A stretch of DNA of 64,000 nucleotides, taken from the NCBI RefSeq assembly GCF_001277235.1, contig NZ_CP012266.1, positions 3,286,001 to 3,350,000 on the forward strand, given 5' to 3'. Below, in pieces: positions 1 through 7,762 of the stretch (its first letter is position 1; every line of letters begins with the position of its first letter). Source of the DNA: Cronobacter dublinensis subsp. dublinensis LMG 23823 (GTDB taxonomy: Bacteria > Pseudomonadota > Gammaproteobacteria > Enterobacterales > Enterobacteriaceae). The position numbers and the translations under genes were made by a program. The notes under the pieces were generated by a model that saw only the letters and a program-made list of their open reading frames with translations, did no database searches and was not told the origin of the DNA.

Positions 1-784
1 CGAGGCCGCGCACGAGGCGCTGATTGACGGTGTAAGCGATACCGGCGTCGTCAAGGAAAGCGCACAGGCCGGCGAAGTGCTCGCGGGAGTCTTCATCCAG
101 GTAATCGCCCAGCATCGGCGCGTCGTTTAGCAGCGCCTGCACGTCCGGGTTTTTGGAATCCAGCACGCGCAGCGGGTTCGAATACATACGGCGTTTGCAG
201 TCTTCATCAAGCTTATCGATGTGCTGCTCAAGGAACGCGATCAACGCGTCGCGATAGTTCGCGCGCGCTTCCAGAGAGCCGATAGAGTTCAGCTCCAGTG
301 AAACATGCTCAGCGATGCCCAGCGCACGCCACCAGCGCGCGGTTAGCATAATCAGCTCCGCGTCGATATCCGGGCCCTGCAGGCCAAAGACCTCGGCACC
401 AAGCTGGTGGAACTGACGATAGCGCCCTTTCTGCGGACGTTCGTGACGGAACATCGGGCCGATGTACCACAAGCGCTGTTCCTGATTGTACAGCAGACCA
501 TGTTCGATGCCGGCGCGCACGCAGCCCGCGGTGCCCTCAGGACGCAGCGTCAGGCTGTCGCCATTGCGGTCCTCAAAGGTATACATCTCTTTTTCAACCA
601 CGTCGGTCACTTCACCGATAGCGCGTTTGAACAACGGGGTCTGCTCTACAATCGGCAAACGGATTTCGCTGTAACCGTAGCTGCCGAGCACCTGCTTGAG
701 TGTGCCTTCAATGCGCTGCCAGATGGCGGTATCGCCCGGCAGGTAATCGTTCATGCCGCGGATGGCTTGAATGTTTTTTGCCAC
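1..784 (-). CDS. hisS: histidyl-tRNA synthetase, partial (C-terminus beyond window)
   Basis: Class II aminoacyl-tRNA synthetase that charges tRNA-His in the cytoplasm. The reading frame gives about 261 residues starting MAKNIQAIRGMNDYLPGDTA, matching the E. coli HisS N-terminus. The class II motif 2 region (MFRHERPQKGRYRQFHQ) lies near residues 114-130. The start is GTG at 784, the start I recall for E. coli hisS. Roughly 160 C-terminal residues (end of the catalytic core and the anticodon-binding domain) lie beyond position 1. It is downstream of ispG on the same strand; a terminator-like stem-loop lies just ahead of its start. Confidence 0.97.
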   Translation of the reverse strand, partial: MAKNIQAIRGMNDYLPGDTAIWQRIEGTLKQVLGSYGYSEIRLPIVEQTPLFKRAIGEVTDVVEKEMYTFEDRNGDSLTLRPEGTAGCVRAGIEHGLLYNQEQRLWYIGPMFRHERPQKGRYRQFHQLGAEVFGLQGPDIDAELIMLTARWWRALGIAEHVSLELNSIGSLEARANYRDALIAFLEQHIDKLDEDCKRRMYSNPLRVLDSKNPDVQALLNDAPMLGDYLDEDSREHFAGLCAFLDDAGIAYTVNQRLVRGL

Positions 785-804
785 GTTTATTCTCTTTTTC
801 TATA

Positions 805-860
805 CAAAAAATGAACCCGAAACAGACCGCTCCGGTGTGGCTGGGGCGGTTTGCGGGTTC
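805..860 (-). terminator. stem-loop with T-run between ispG and hisS (terminator or attenuator)
   Basis: Read on the minus strand, GAACCCG (860-854) pairs with CGGGTTC (819-813), and AAACCGC-type inner segments extend the stem imperfectly. A run of six T (811-806) follows at once. This is the form of an intrinsic terminator. It ends only about 20 nt before the hisS GTG, so it may modulate read-through from ispG into hisS instead of fully separating the genes. Confidence 0.5.
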
Positions 861-898
861 AATCATACACGGGAAGCACGCCGCTTCCCACGTTTGCG

Positions 899-2017
899 TT
901 ATTTTTCCAGCTGCTGCACGCTGATGCGACGGTTCTCATCCAGCATCGACGCCTTGGCGCGAATGCGGGCTTCGAGCTGCGCTATCATGTCGTCGTTATC
1001 GAGGCGATCTTTACGCACGCCTTCTTCGTAAAAGCCGCTTTTCTTGTTGCCGCCGGTGACGCCAAGTGTGGAAACCAGCGCTTCGCCTGGGCCATTCACC
1101 ACGCAGCCAATAATCGAGACATCCATTGGCGTGATGATATCTTCCAGGCGCTGCTCCAGCGCGTTCACCGTGCCAATCACGTCAAACTCCTGACGGGAAC
1201 AGGTCGGGCAGGCGATGAAGTTAATGCCGCGTGAGCGAATGCGCAGCGATTTCAGAATATCGAAACCGACCTTGATCTCCTCGACAGGATCGGCCGCGAG
1301 CGAAATACGCAGGGTGTCTCCGATCCCTTCGGACAGCAGCAGGCCAAGGCCGATCGCGGATTTCACCGCGCCTGCGCGCGCGCCGCCCGCCTCGGTGATC
1401 CCCAGATGCAGCGGCTGATCGATCTGCTTTGCCAGCAGACGATATGACTCCACGGCGAGGAAAACGTCAGAGGCTTTCACGCTCACTTTGAATTGATCGA
1501 AGTTGAGCCGATCCAGGTGATCGACATGGCGCATGGCGGATTCCAGCAGCGCCTGCGGCGTCGGCTCGCCATACTTTTCCTGCAGATCTTTTTCAAGCGA
1601 TCCGGCGTTAACGCCGATGCGGATCGGAATGTTTTTATCGCGCGCGCAGTCCACCACCGAGCGGATACGCTCTTCATTGCCGATATTGCCGGGGTTAATG
1701 CGCAGGCAGTCGACGCCATACTCGGCCACTTTCAGCGCGATGCGGTAGTCGAAGTGAATATCCGCGACCAGCGGAACGTTGACCTGCTGCTTGATGAGAC
1801 GAAACGCCTCAGCGGCATCCATCGTCGGCACCGAGACGCGAACGATATCCGCGCCCACGCGCTCCAGCGCTTTGATTTGATTGACCGTCGCCTCGACATC
1901 CGTCGTGCGCGTATTGGTCATCGACTGTACGGCGATGGGTGCGCCATCGCCGATGGGGACGTTACCGACGTATATCCGTTTAGATTTTCTACGCTGAATG
2001 GGCGCTTCATTATGCAT
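899..2017 (-). CDS. ispG: 4-hydroxy-3-methylbut-2-enyl diphosphate synthase (flavodoxin)
   Basis: IspG (GcpE) converts MEcPP to HMBPP in the MEP isoprenoid pathway, using a [4Fe-4S] cluster. The protein is 372 aa, the E. coli length, and begins MHNEAPIQRRKSKRIYVGNV. The N-terminal TIM barrel covers about residues 1-260. The C-terminal cluster domain carries ACPTCSRQEFD and GCVVNGPGEA, which supply the three cluster cysteines. It lies 26 nt downstream of rodZ and upstream of hisS on the same strand, the E. coli order. Confidence 0.98.
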   Translation of the reverse strand: MHNEAPIQRRKSKRIYVGNVPIGDGAPIAVQSMTNTRTTDVEATVNQIKALERVGADIVRVSVPTMDAAEAFRLIKQQVNVPLVADIHFDYRIALKVAEYGVDCLRINPGNIGNEERIRSVVDCARDKNIPIRIGVNAGSLEKDLQEKYGEPTPQALLESAMRHVDHLDRLNFDQFKVSVKASDVFLAVESYRLLAKQIDQPLHLGITEAGGARAGAVKSAIGLGLLLSEGIGDTLRISLAADPVEEIKVGFDILKSLRIRSRGINFIACPTCSRQEFDVIGTVNALEQRLEDIITPMDVSIIGCVVNGPGEALVSTLGVTGGNKKSGFYEEGVRKDRLDNDDMIAQLEARIRAKASMLDENRRISVQQLEK

Positions 2018-2043
2018 GACAAATCTCCCTCATTGCCCGTCTG

Positions 2044-3054
2044 TTACTGCGTTACTGATTGTTCGGCATTGAGGGTCAGACGTGCAACCTGGTTAGTTCT
2101 GATAAAACGGCTCAAATCCACCGGTTTGCCCTGGTACTGAATCTGCACTGCCGACGGCGCGCCGATTTTGAGACGGTACGGCGCCTCACCGGTCAGATTC
2201 AGATTAGTATCTTTACGTTGCAGACCGCTGAACAATTTCTTACCGGTCGCGTCAGTCACTTCAAGCCAGCAATCGGCGGTGAAATTCATCACCAGCGCGT
2301 TGCCGTTCGCGGCAGACGCCGTAGAGGCCTGGCCGACCGGCAACTGACTTTGCGCGGCGTTCTGTTGCTGCGCGGCGGTATCGGTGCTCGCTTGGCTCGG
2401 CGGCACAACCACCGGCTGCTGGCTCGCCGTCGTCGGCGAAGGCATCGGCGTCGGCTGCGGCGTGTTCGCGGCCGTGGCCTGCGCATCGCCAGAAGGCAGA
2501 TCCGCCGGCGGCGTCGCTTGCTCCTGCGACGCGTCAGCGGGGGTATCAGTATTCAATGGAACGGATTGCGGGCTGCTGGCGGCGTTCTGGCTCAGCTCTG
2601 CGCTGGACTGATCCGCCATAGTGCTTATCTCTTCCTGCTGCGCTTTGTGGTTTTGCCACCACCAGGCGCCCGTCAGGCCGACGACCACAAAAAGCACAAG
2701 CCAGGTGAAGCTCATCAGCCAGCCGTCGCGTTTTTTACGGCTTTTGCCGAGCGCGTAGGTTTGCATTGGCGCGACCTGTGCGGTTCTCACCGGCGCCTGT
2801 TTGGCAAGCATCGGCAGCAGTTCTTCTTCCGGCACATGCACCAGACGGGCATAAGAGCGGATATAGCCGCGCAGGAATGTCGAGGCCAGGTCGGCAGGCG
2901 CGTTATCTTCTTCGATGTCACGGACCGTCGACACCTTCAGGCATAAACGTTCCGCCACAACCTGTTGGCTGAGTCCCAGTTGTTCACGGGCAAGGCGCAG
3001 ACGCTCACCCGTGGTGTGTGGTGCATTTTCTTCGTGAGTGGCTTCAGTATTCAT
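2044..3054 (-). CDS. rodZ: cytoskeleton protein RodZ
   Basis: RodZ links cytoplasmic MreB to the periplasmic cell-wall elongation machinery and is needed for rod shape. At 336 aa it matches the E. coli protein (337). An N-terminal Cro/XRE-type helix-turn-helix occupies about residues 17-75 (ERLRLAREQLGLSQQVVAER). A basic stretch (KSRKKRDG) precedes one membrane span at about 112-130. A Pro/Gln/Thr/Ser-rich linker at about 140-245 leads to the C-terminal DUF4115 beta domain. It is followed closely by ispG, and a 417-base gap separates it from rlmN upstream. Confidence 0.96.
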   Translation of the reverse strand: MNTEATHEENAPHTTGERLRLAREQLGLSQQVVAERLCLKVSTVRDIEEDNAPADLASTFLRGYIRSYARLVHVPEEELLPMLAKQAPVRTAQVAPMQTYALGKSRKKRDGWLMSFTWLVLFVVVGLTGAWWWQNHKAQQEEISTMADQSSAELSQNAASSPQSVPLNTDTPADASQEQATPPADLPSGDAQATAANTPQPTPMPSPTTASQQPVVVPPSQASTDTAAQQQNAAQSQLPVGQASTASAANGNALVMNFTADCWLEVTDATGKKLFSGLQRKDTNLNLTGEAPYRLKIGAPSAVQIQYQGKPVDLSRFIRTNQVARLTLNAEQSVTQ

Positions 3055-3471
3055 TAGCTACAACTGCTGGTACTGTTTTCATTAGGAACTGGCACCGGCA
3101 GGAATAAGACAACGTTTCGCTGCCCTGTCTGCCCATACCGCGAAATCATTCTCATCGGACACACGCCTGTGCGTCATCCGTTACCCGTTCCCGTATTTTA
3201 ACGCCTCAGACGGCGCAATGCCGCAGGCGATAATCAGAAACGTTAGTTAACCATAGCCAGCTTTTTATCCGGTGTCTGTTAAGTGGCGCCAGATAAGCCA
3301 GAAAGCCCCAGCTAACATGTTGTTGCGACGCTACATACTGCCTCAAAGCGCAGAGAAACGCACCGTAATTATTCACCACGTGCGCTTCTTTACGCAGCGA
3401 TCGCTGCGCCTGCGCCGGAACGGGTCACGCGCCAGCCTGCTCGCGTGACCTTACAGGCTTTTTACTGCCTG
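3055..3471. other. 417-base intergenic region between rlmN and rodZ
   Basis: I see no convincing gene here. It holds a perfect 9-bp inverted repeat (GGTCACGCG at 3423-3431 and CGCGTGACC at 3442-3450). A smaller ACAGGC/GCCTGT stem (3453-3472) lies next to the rlmN stop codon. Neither is followed by a T-run on the minus strand, so neither is a clear terminator. The region presumably carries the rodZ promoter, but no element stands out. Confidence 0.5.
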
Positions 3472-4638
3472 TCAGACTGCCTTAACGGCGATCGGTTCAC
3501 CTTGCATACGCTTGCGCATAGTGCGTTTGGTGCGGTCGATAACGTCGCCCGCCAGCTGTCCGCAGGCCGCGTCGATATCGTCGCCGCGCGTTTTACGCAC
3601 GATGGTGGTGAAACCGTAACTCATCAGCACCTTAGAGAAGCGATCGATACGGCTGTTGGAGCTGCGGCCATACGGCGCGCCCGGGAAGGGGTTCCACGGG
3701 ATCAGGTTGATCTTGCACGGCGTATCTTTCAGCAGTTCCGCCAGCTGGTGCGCATGCTCGGTGCCGTCGTTCACGTGATCCAGCATCACGTACTCGATGG
3801 TCACACGGCCCTGGTTGGCGTTGGATTTGCCGATATAACGGCGCACGGCAGCGAGGAACGTCTCGATGTTGTACTTTTTATTGATAGGCACAATTTCATC
3901 GCGAATTTCATCGTTCGGGGCGTGCAGCGAAATCGCCAGCGCCACGTCAATCATATCGCCAAGCTTGTCCAGCGCCGGCACGACACCCGACGTAGAGAGC
4001 GTCACGCGACGTTTGGAAAGCCCAAAGCCGAAATCGTCGAGCATGATTTCCATCGCCGGCACCACGTTGGTCAGGTTCAGCAGCGGTTCGCCCATCCCCA
4101 TCATCACCACGTTGGTGATAGGACGCTGGCCGGTCACTTTCGCCGCGCCGATAATCTTCGCCGCGCGCCACACCTGGCCGATAATTTCCGACACGCGCAG
4201 GTTGCGGTTAAAGCCCTGCTGTGCGGTTGAGCAGAATTTGCACTCCAGCGCGCAGCCCACCTGCGACGAGACGCACAGCGTGGCGCGATCGTCTTCCGGG
4301 ATATAAACGGTTTCAACGCGCTGATCGCCGACCGCGATAGCCCATTTGATGGTGCCGTCAGAAGAGCGCTGCTCTTCGACCACTTCCGGCGCACGGATTT
4401 CCGCCACTTCCTTCAACTTGCCGCGCAGCACTTTGTTGATGTCGGTCATCTCATCGAAATCGTCGCTGCAATAGTGATACATCCATTTCATCACCTGATC
4501 GGCGCGAAACGGCTTTTCACCCAGCGTTTTAAAGAACTCGCGCATTTCCTGGCGGTTCAGATCGAGGAGGTTAATTTTTTCAGACTTAATAGCAGGCGCT
4601 GCTGAATCAGTCTCAGGCGTGACAATGTGTTCAGACAT
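3472..4638 (-). CDS. rlmN: 23S rRNA A2503 / tRNA A37 C2-methyltransferase RlmN
   Basis: Radical-SAM enzyme that methylates C2 of A2503 in 23S rRNA and A37 of some tRNAs. It is 388 aa; E. coli RlmN is 384. The radical-SAM Cx3Cx2C motif is at C129, C133 and C136 (CALECKFC). The conserved cysteine that forms the methylated enzyme intermediate is in DDIDAACGQLAGD near the C-terminus. The SAM-binding GMGEPL motif is present. It lies between ndk and rodZ as in E. coli; a terminator at 4686-4729 separates it from ndk. Confidence 0.97.
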   Translation of the reverse strand: MSEHIVTPETDSAAPAIKSEKINLLDLNRQEMREFFKTLGEKPFRADQVMKWMYHYCSDDFDEMTDINKVLRGKLKEVAEIRAPEVVEEQRSSDGTIKWAIAVGDQRVETVYIPEDDRATLCVSSQVGCALECKFCSTAQQGFNRNLRVSEIIGQVWRAAKIIGAAKVTGQRPITNVVMMGMGEPLLNLTNVVPAMEIMLDDFGFGLSKRRVTLSTSGVVPALDKLGDMIDVALAISLHAPNDEIRDEIVPINKKYNIETFLAAVRRYIGKSNANQGRVTIEYVMLDHVNDGTEHAHQLAELLKDTPCKINLIPWNPFPGAPYGRSSNSRIDRFSKVLMSYGFTTIVRKTRGDDIDAACGQLAGDVIDRTKRTMRKRMQGEPIAVKAV

Positions 4639-4685
4639 ATTCGATCCTGGCCTCGTTGTTACACGTTACGGCCTCTGGAGGGTTG

Positions 4686-4729
4686 ATAAAAAAGAAGACG
4701 CCCCGGTAAGAGCAGGCTCATCCGGGGCG
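4686..4729 (-). terminator. intrinsic terminator downstream of ndk
   Basis: On the minus strand an 8-bp perfect stem, CGCCCCGG (4729-4722) with CCGGGGCG (4706-4699), closes a 15-nt loop. It is followed by GTCTTCTTTTTT. This is a classic rho-independent terminator ending the ndk transcript ahead of rlmN. Confidence 0.8.
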
Positions 4730-4820
4730 CAGCATTGTACAAATTCTATGGCAGTGACGCCACGGCTTAAAGCGACATCATGGAAATAAAATGTAAATGT
4801 CGCTTAGCCGTTTCGCTCAA

Positions 4821-5252
4821 TTAGCGAGTGCGCGGGCAGATTTCGCCTTCGCCGAAGAAATAGGCGATTTCGCGGTTCGCAGACTCAACGGAATCGGAAC
4901 CGTGGGTGCCGTTTTCGGTGAAGCTGTCCGCGTAGTCAGCGCGCAGGGTGCCTGCCAGCGCGTTAGCCGGGTTGGTCGCACCCAGCAGATCGCGGTGACG
5001 CTGTACCGCGTTTTCGCTTTCCAGAACGGAAACCACGATCGGGCCAGAGGTCATGAATTCCACCAGGCCGTCGAAGAACGGTTTGCCTTCGTGCTCAGCG
5101 TAGAAGCCACGCGCCTGCTCAACGGACAGGTGCAGCATTTTGGTGCCGATGATTTTGAAGCCAGCGGATTCAAAACGGGCGAAAATGCTGCCGATAACGT
5201 TTTTAGCGACCGCGTTCGGCTTGATGATGGAAAAAGTACGCTCAATTGCCAT
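4821..5252 (-). CDS. ndk: nucleoside diphosphate kinase
   Basis: Transfers the gamma-phosphate from ATP to other NDPs through a phosphohistidine intermediate. The 143-aa protein has the E. coli length. The catalytic histidine is H117 in NGTHGSDS, and the N-terminal ERTFSIIKPNAV strand is canonical. It sits between pbpC and rlmN as in E. coli, with its own promoter-like sequence at 5309-5337 and a strong terminator downstream, so it looks monocistronic. Confidence 0.98.
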   Translation of the reverse strand: MAIERTFSIIKPNAVAKNVIGSIFARFESAGFKIIGTKMLHLSVEQARGFYAEHEGKPFFDGLVEFMTSGPIVVSVLESENAVQRHRDLLGATNPANALAGTLRADYADSFTENGTHGSDSVESANREIAYFFGEGEICPRTR

Positions 5253-5308
5253 GATTACCTCTGTAAGTTGTTCTGTTTGCCCGACAGGCGAGTTTAGAAT
5301 TGGCGCCG

Positions 5309-5337
5309 ATTATAATGAGCAACGCTATCCTTGCCTA
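5309..5337 (-). promoter_or_regulatory. probable sigma-70 promoter of ndk
   Basis: A perfect TATAAT is on the minus strand at 5314-5309. A weaker TAGGCA (-35-like, 4 of 6 matches to TTGACA) lies 17 nt upstream at 5337-5332. The -10 is about 57 nt ahead of the ndk ATG. The call rests mainly on the perfect -10. Confidence 0.5.
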
Positions 5338-5418
5338 CGGTTAGGGATAACATTTTTTTAAAATAATATTACCTTTGGCAACACTTAATGTCGAAAGCGC
5401 GCTTTTTGCGCTTTTTGT

Positions 5419-7752
5419 TTACTCCACGCGGAACTGCGCGGCGGCGACCTGCCCGGCCTCATCCATCAGCAATACCTGATAATCGCCGCTGTCGGTGAAG
5501 GTCAGCGTCACGCTGTCGCCCTCTTTTTCCAGCGGTTCGCCGTTCAGGAACCACCAGTGACGACCGCCGCCGCCCTGACTGCGCAGCGGCAGAGAAAGCG
5601 ACGCTTGCCCCGGCAGCCGCTTCAGAACGGCGCCGTCGCGCACGCCGGTCAGCAGCAGCGGCACCAGATCCTGCTGATGCACCGGCGGACACTGTGCGGA
5701 GACCGGCGGCAGACGCGCGGCCCGTCGCTCGCCCGGCGGCAGCCACGGCTCCAGCGGCAGCGGCCAGAGCAGCAACCGGCTCTCAGAGACGTGCGGGCAA
5801 TCCGCCGCCACCCGCTCGCCCTTTTCGTTCAGCCACAGCGGGAACTGAATGCCGCGGCTCCCCTCCTGACCTTCGGCAAGCAGCGTCGGCGGCTCGCTGT
5901 TATCCAGCAGCCACGTCGATAACCGGCGGCGGCAGTTGGTGTCGCCTGGCGGCAGATGCTGCCCGCCCGGCCAGCAGATAGTGCCAGCGGAAACCGACGC
6001 CGGACGCGGATCCACCGGCTCGCGCGCCTGTTGCACCGCCGAGGCAGCACCCGCCTGCAACAGATTATTCACCTGGTTAAGCACCGGTACGGCGCTGGCG
6101 AAGCCAAACTGTCCGGCGACCGGCGTCGCATCCGGTCGCCCTGTCCAGACGCCAATCAGATAGCGCGACGAGACGCCCACGGCCCAGGCATCGCGATAGC
6201 CGTAGCTGGTGCCCGTTTTCCAGGCCAGCGGCACCACCTGCGGCAGCGAGCCGTCCGGCAGCGGTTGCGCCTCGTTCGCCAGGATACGGCGAATAATCCA
6301 TGCCGCGCCCGGCGACATCAGCGGCCGCTCCACCAGGCGATCGCCCTTCACCACGCGAAGTTGCGCCGCCTGACCGTGGCGGGCGAACGCGCTGTACGCC
6401 GCCACAATCTCATCAAGACGAGCACCCGCGCCGCCCAGAATCACCGCCAGGCTCGGCTGCGCCGTCGGCGGGAAGCGCAGCGCCAGCCCAACGTTACGCA
6501 ACCGGGCCGTAAAGCGCTTCGGCCCGTAGGCTTCCAGCACCTGAACGGCGGGCAGATTGAGCGAACGCACCAGCGCCTCGCTCATGCTGACCGGGCCGTT
6601 AAAGCCGCTGTCAAAGTTGCCGGGACGATAGTCGCCGAAACGGCGCGGCACATCCTGCAACAGCGACGCCGGATGGATCAGCCCTTCATCGAGCGCCAGC
6701 CCGTACACGAACGGCTTCAGCACCGAGCCCGGCGAGCGGATGGCCGTCACCATATCGACATGCCCGAAGCGCGCGTCGTCGTTGATATCCGCCGAACCGA
6801 CCCAGCCGCGTACTTCCATCGTAGTATGGTCGACCACGAGGATCGCAAGCGAGGTACGCGCCGGGAGACGCCCCTTCCAGTTCTGCGCGAGATCTTCCAG
6901 CTGACGCTGTAACCCGGCGTCGAGCGTGGTGGTGATTTTGGTTTCACGCCGCTGGGTGACCAGGCGGCGCGAGAGCAATGGCGCAAGCTGCGGCATCTGG
7001 CGTGGCGCAAGCCACACGGGCTCCTCCAGCGACTCGCGCACCTGTTTCTCGCTCCAGACACCTTGCGTCGCCATACGGCGCAGGACTTTATCGCGGGCCG
7101 CCTGGGCGCGATCCGGCCAGCGGTCCGGGCGCAGACGGCTCGGCGCCTGCGGCAGCACCGCCAGCAACGCGGCGTCGGAATAGCTCAACCTGGAAGGCGG
7201 CTTGCCGAGATAGACCCAACTGGCCGCGCCTATCCCCTGCAACGTGCCGCCAAACGGCGCGCGATTCAGGTAGAGCGTGAGAATGTCCGCTTTCGAGAGA
7301 TGCCATTCGAGCTGCATTGCGCGCCACACCTGGCGCAGCTTGCCGCCGAAGGTGCGCGGATGCGGGTCCAGCAGGCGCGCGACCTGCATGGTCAGCGTGC
7401 TGCCGCCGGAGACGACCGAGCCGGAGCGGAGATCCTGCCAGGCCGCGCGGGCGATGGCGAGCGGGTTGATACCGGGGTGGCGCCAGAACCAGCGGTCTTC
7501 ATAGTTCAGCAGCGCCTCAAGATAGCGCGGCGACACATCCTCAATGGTGACGGGATAACGCCAGATGCCGTTTTTATCCGCGAAGCGCCACAGCGGCGTG
7601 CCGTCCTGCGCCACGACCACGCGTGCGGGCTGCACTTCATACAGCGGCAGCGGCCAGAGTTTATCGGCAAGCCATAGCGCGGCACACAATAAAAGCGGCG
7701 CCGCCGCCAGAATCATCCAGCGGCGGCGCCTTTTCAACAGGCTTTTAATCAC
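5419..7752 (-). CDS. pbpC: penicillin-binding protein 1C
   Basis: Bifunctional-type class A PBP: a peptidoglycan glycosyltransferase fused to a transpeptidase-like domain. It is 777 aa; E. coli PbpC is 770. One signal-anchor span lies at about residues 13-30. The GT51 domain (about 60-230) has NYEDRWFWRHPG with candidate catalytic E85, and SGGSTLTMQVAR. The penicillin-binding domain has S343-x-x-K346 (GSVLK), S397-L-N and K512-T-G. A C-terminal BiPBP_C domain follows. The gene starts 10 nt after yfhM ends, so the two are probably co-transcribed. PBP1C and this alpha-2-macroglobulin are a conserved pair in proteobacteria. Confidence 0.97.
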   Translation of the reverse strand: MIKSLLKRRRRWMILAAAPLLLCAALWLADKLWPLPLYEVQPARVVVAQDGTPLWRFADKNGIWRYPVTIEDVSPRYLEALLNYEDRWFWRHPGINPLAIARAAWQDLRSGSVVSGGSTLTMQVARLLDPHPRTFGGKLRQVWRAMQLEWHLSKADILTLYLNRAPFGGTLQGIGAASWVYLGKPPSRLSYSDAALLAVLPQAPSRLRPDRWPDRAQAARDKVLRRMATQGVWSEKQVRESLEEPVWLAPRQMPQLAPLLSRRLVTQRRETKITTTLDAGLQRQLEDLAQNWKGRLPARTSLAILVVDHTTMEVRGWVGSADINDDARFGHVDMVTAIRSPGSVLKPFVYGLALDEGLIHPASLLQDVPRRFGDYRPGNFDSGFNGPVSMSEALVRSLNLPAVQVLEAYGPKRFTARLRNVGLALRFPPTAQPSLAVILGGAGARLDEIVAAYSAFARHGQAAQLRVVKGDRLVERPLMSPGAAWIIRRILANEAQPLPDGSLPQVVPLAWKTGTSYGYRDAWAVGVSSRYLIGVWTGRPDATPVAGQFGFASAVPVLNQVNNLLQAGAASAVQQAREPVDPRPASVSAGTICWPGGQHLPPGDTNCRRRLSTWLLDNSEPPTLLAEGQEGSRGIQFPLWLNEKGERVAADCPHVSESRLLLWPLPLEPWLPPGERRAARLPPVSAQCPPVHQQDLVPLLLTGVRDGAVLKRLPGQASLSLPLRSQGGGGRHWWFLNGEPLEKEGDSVTLTFTDSGDYQVLLMDEAGQVAAAQFRVE

Positions 7753-7762
7753 AACTCACCTG

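Noticed and set aside
5394..5414. Hairpin AAAGCGC/GCGCTTT as a pbpC terminator
   Set aside because: The T-rich side is on the plus strand, where no gene ends. On the minus strand the tract after the stem is CGACATTAAG, so it is not a terminator for pbpC.
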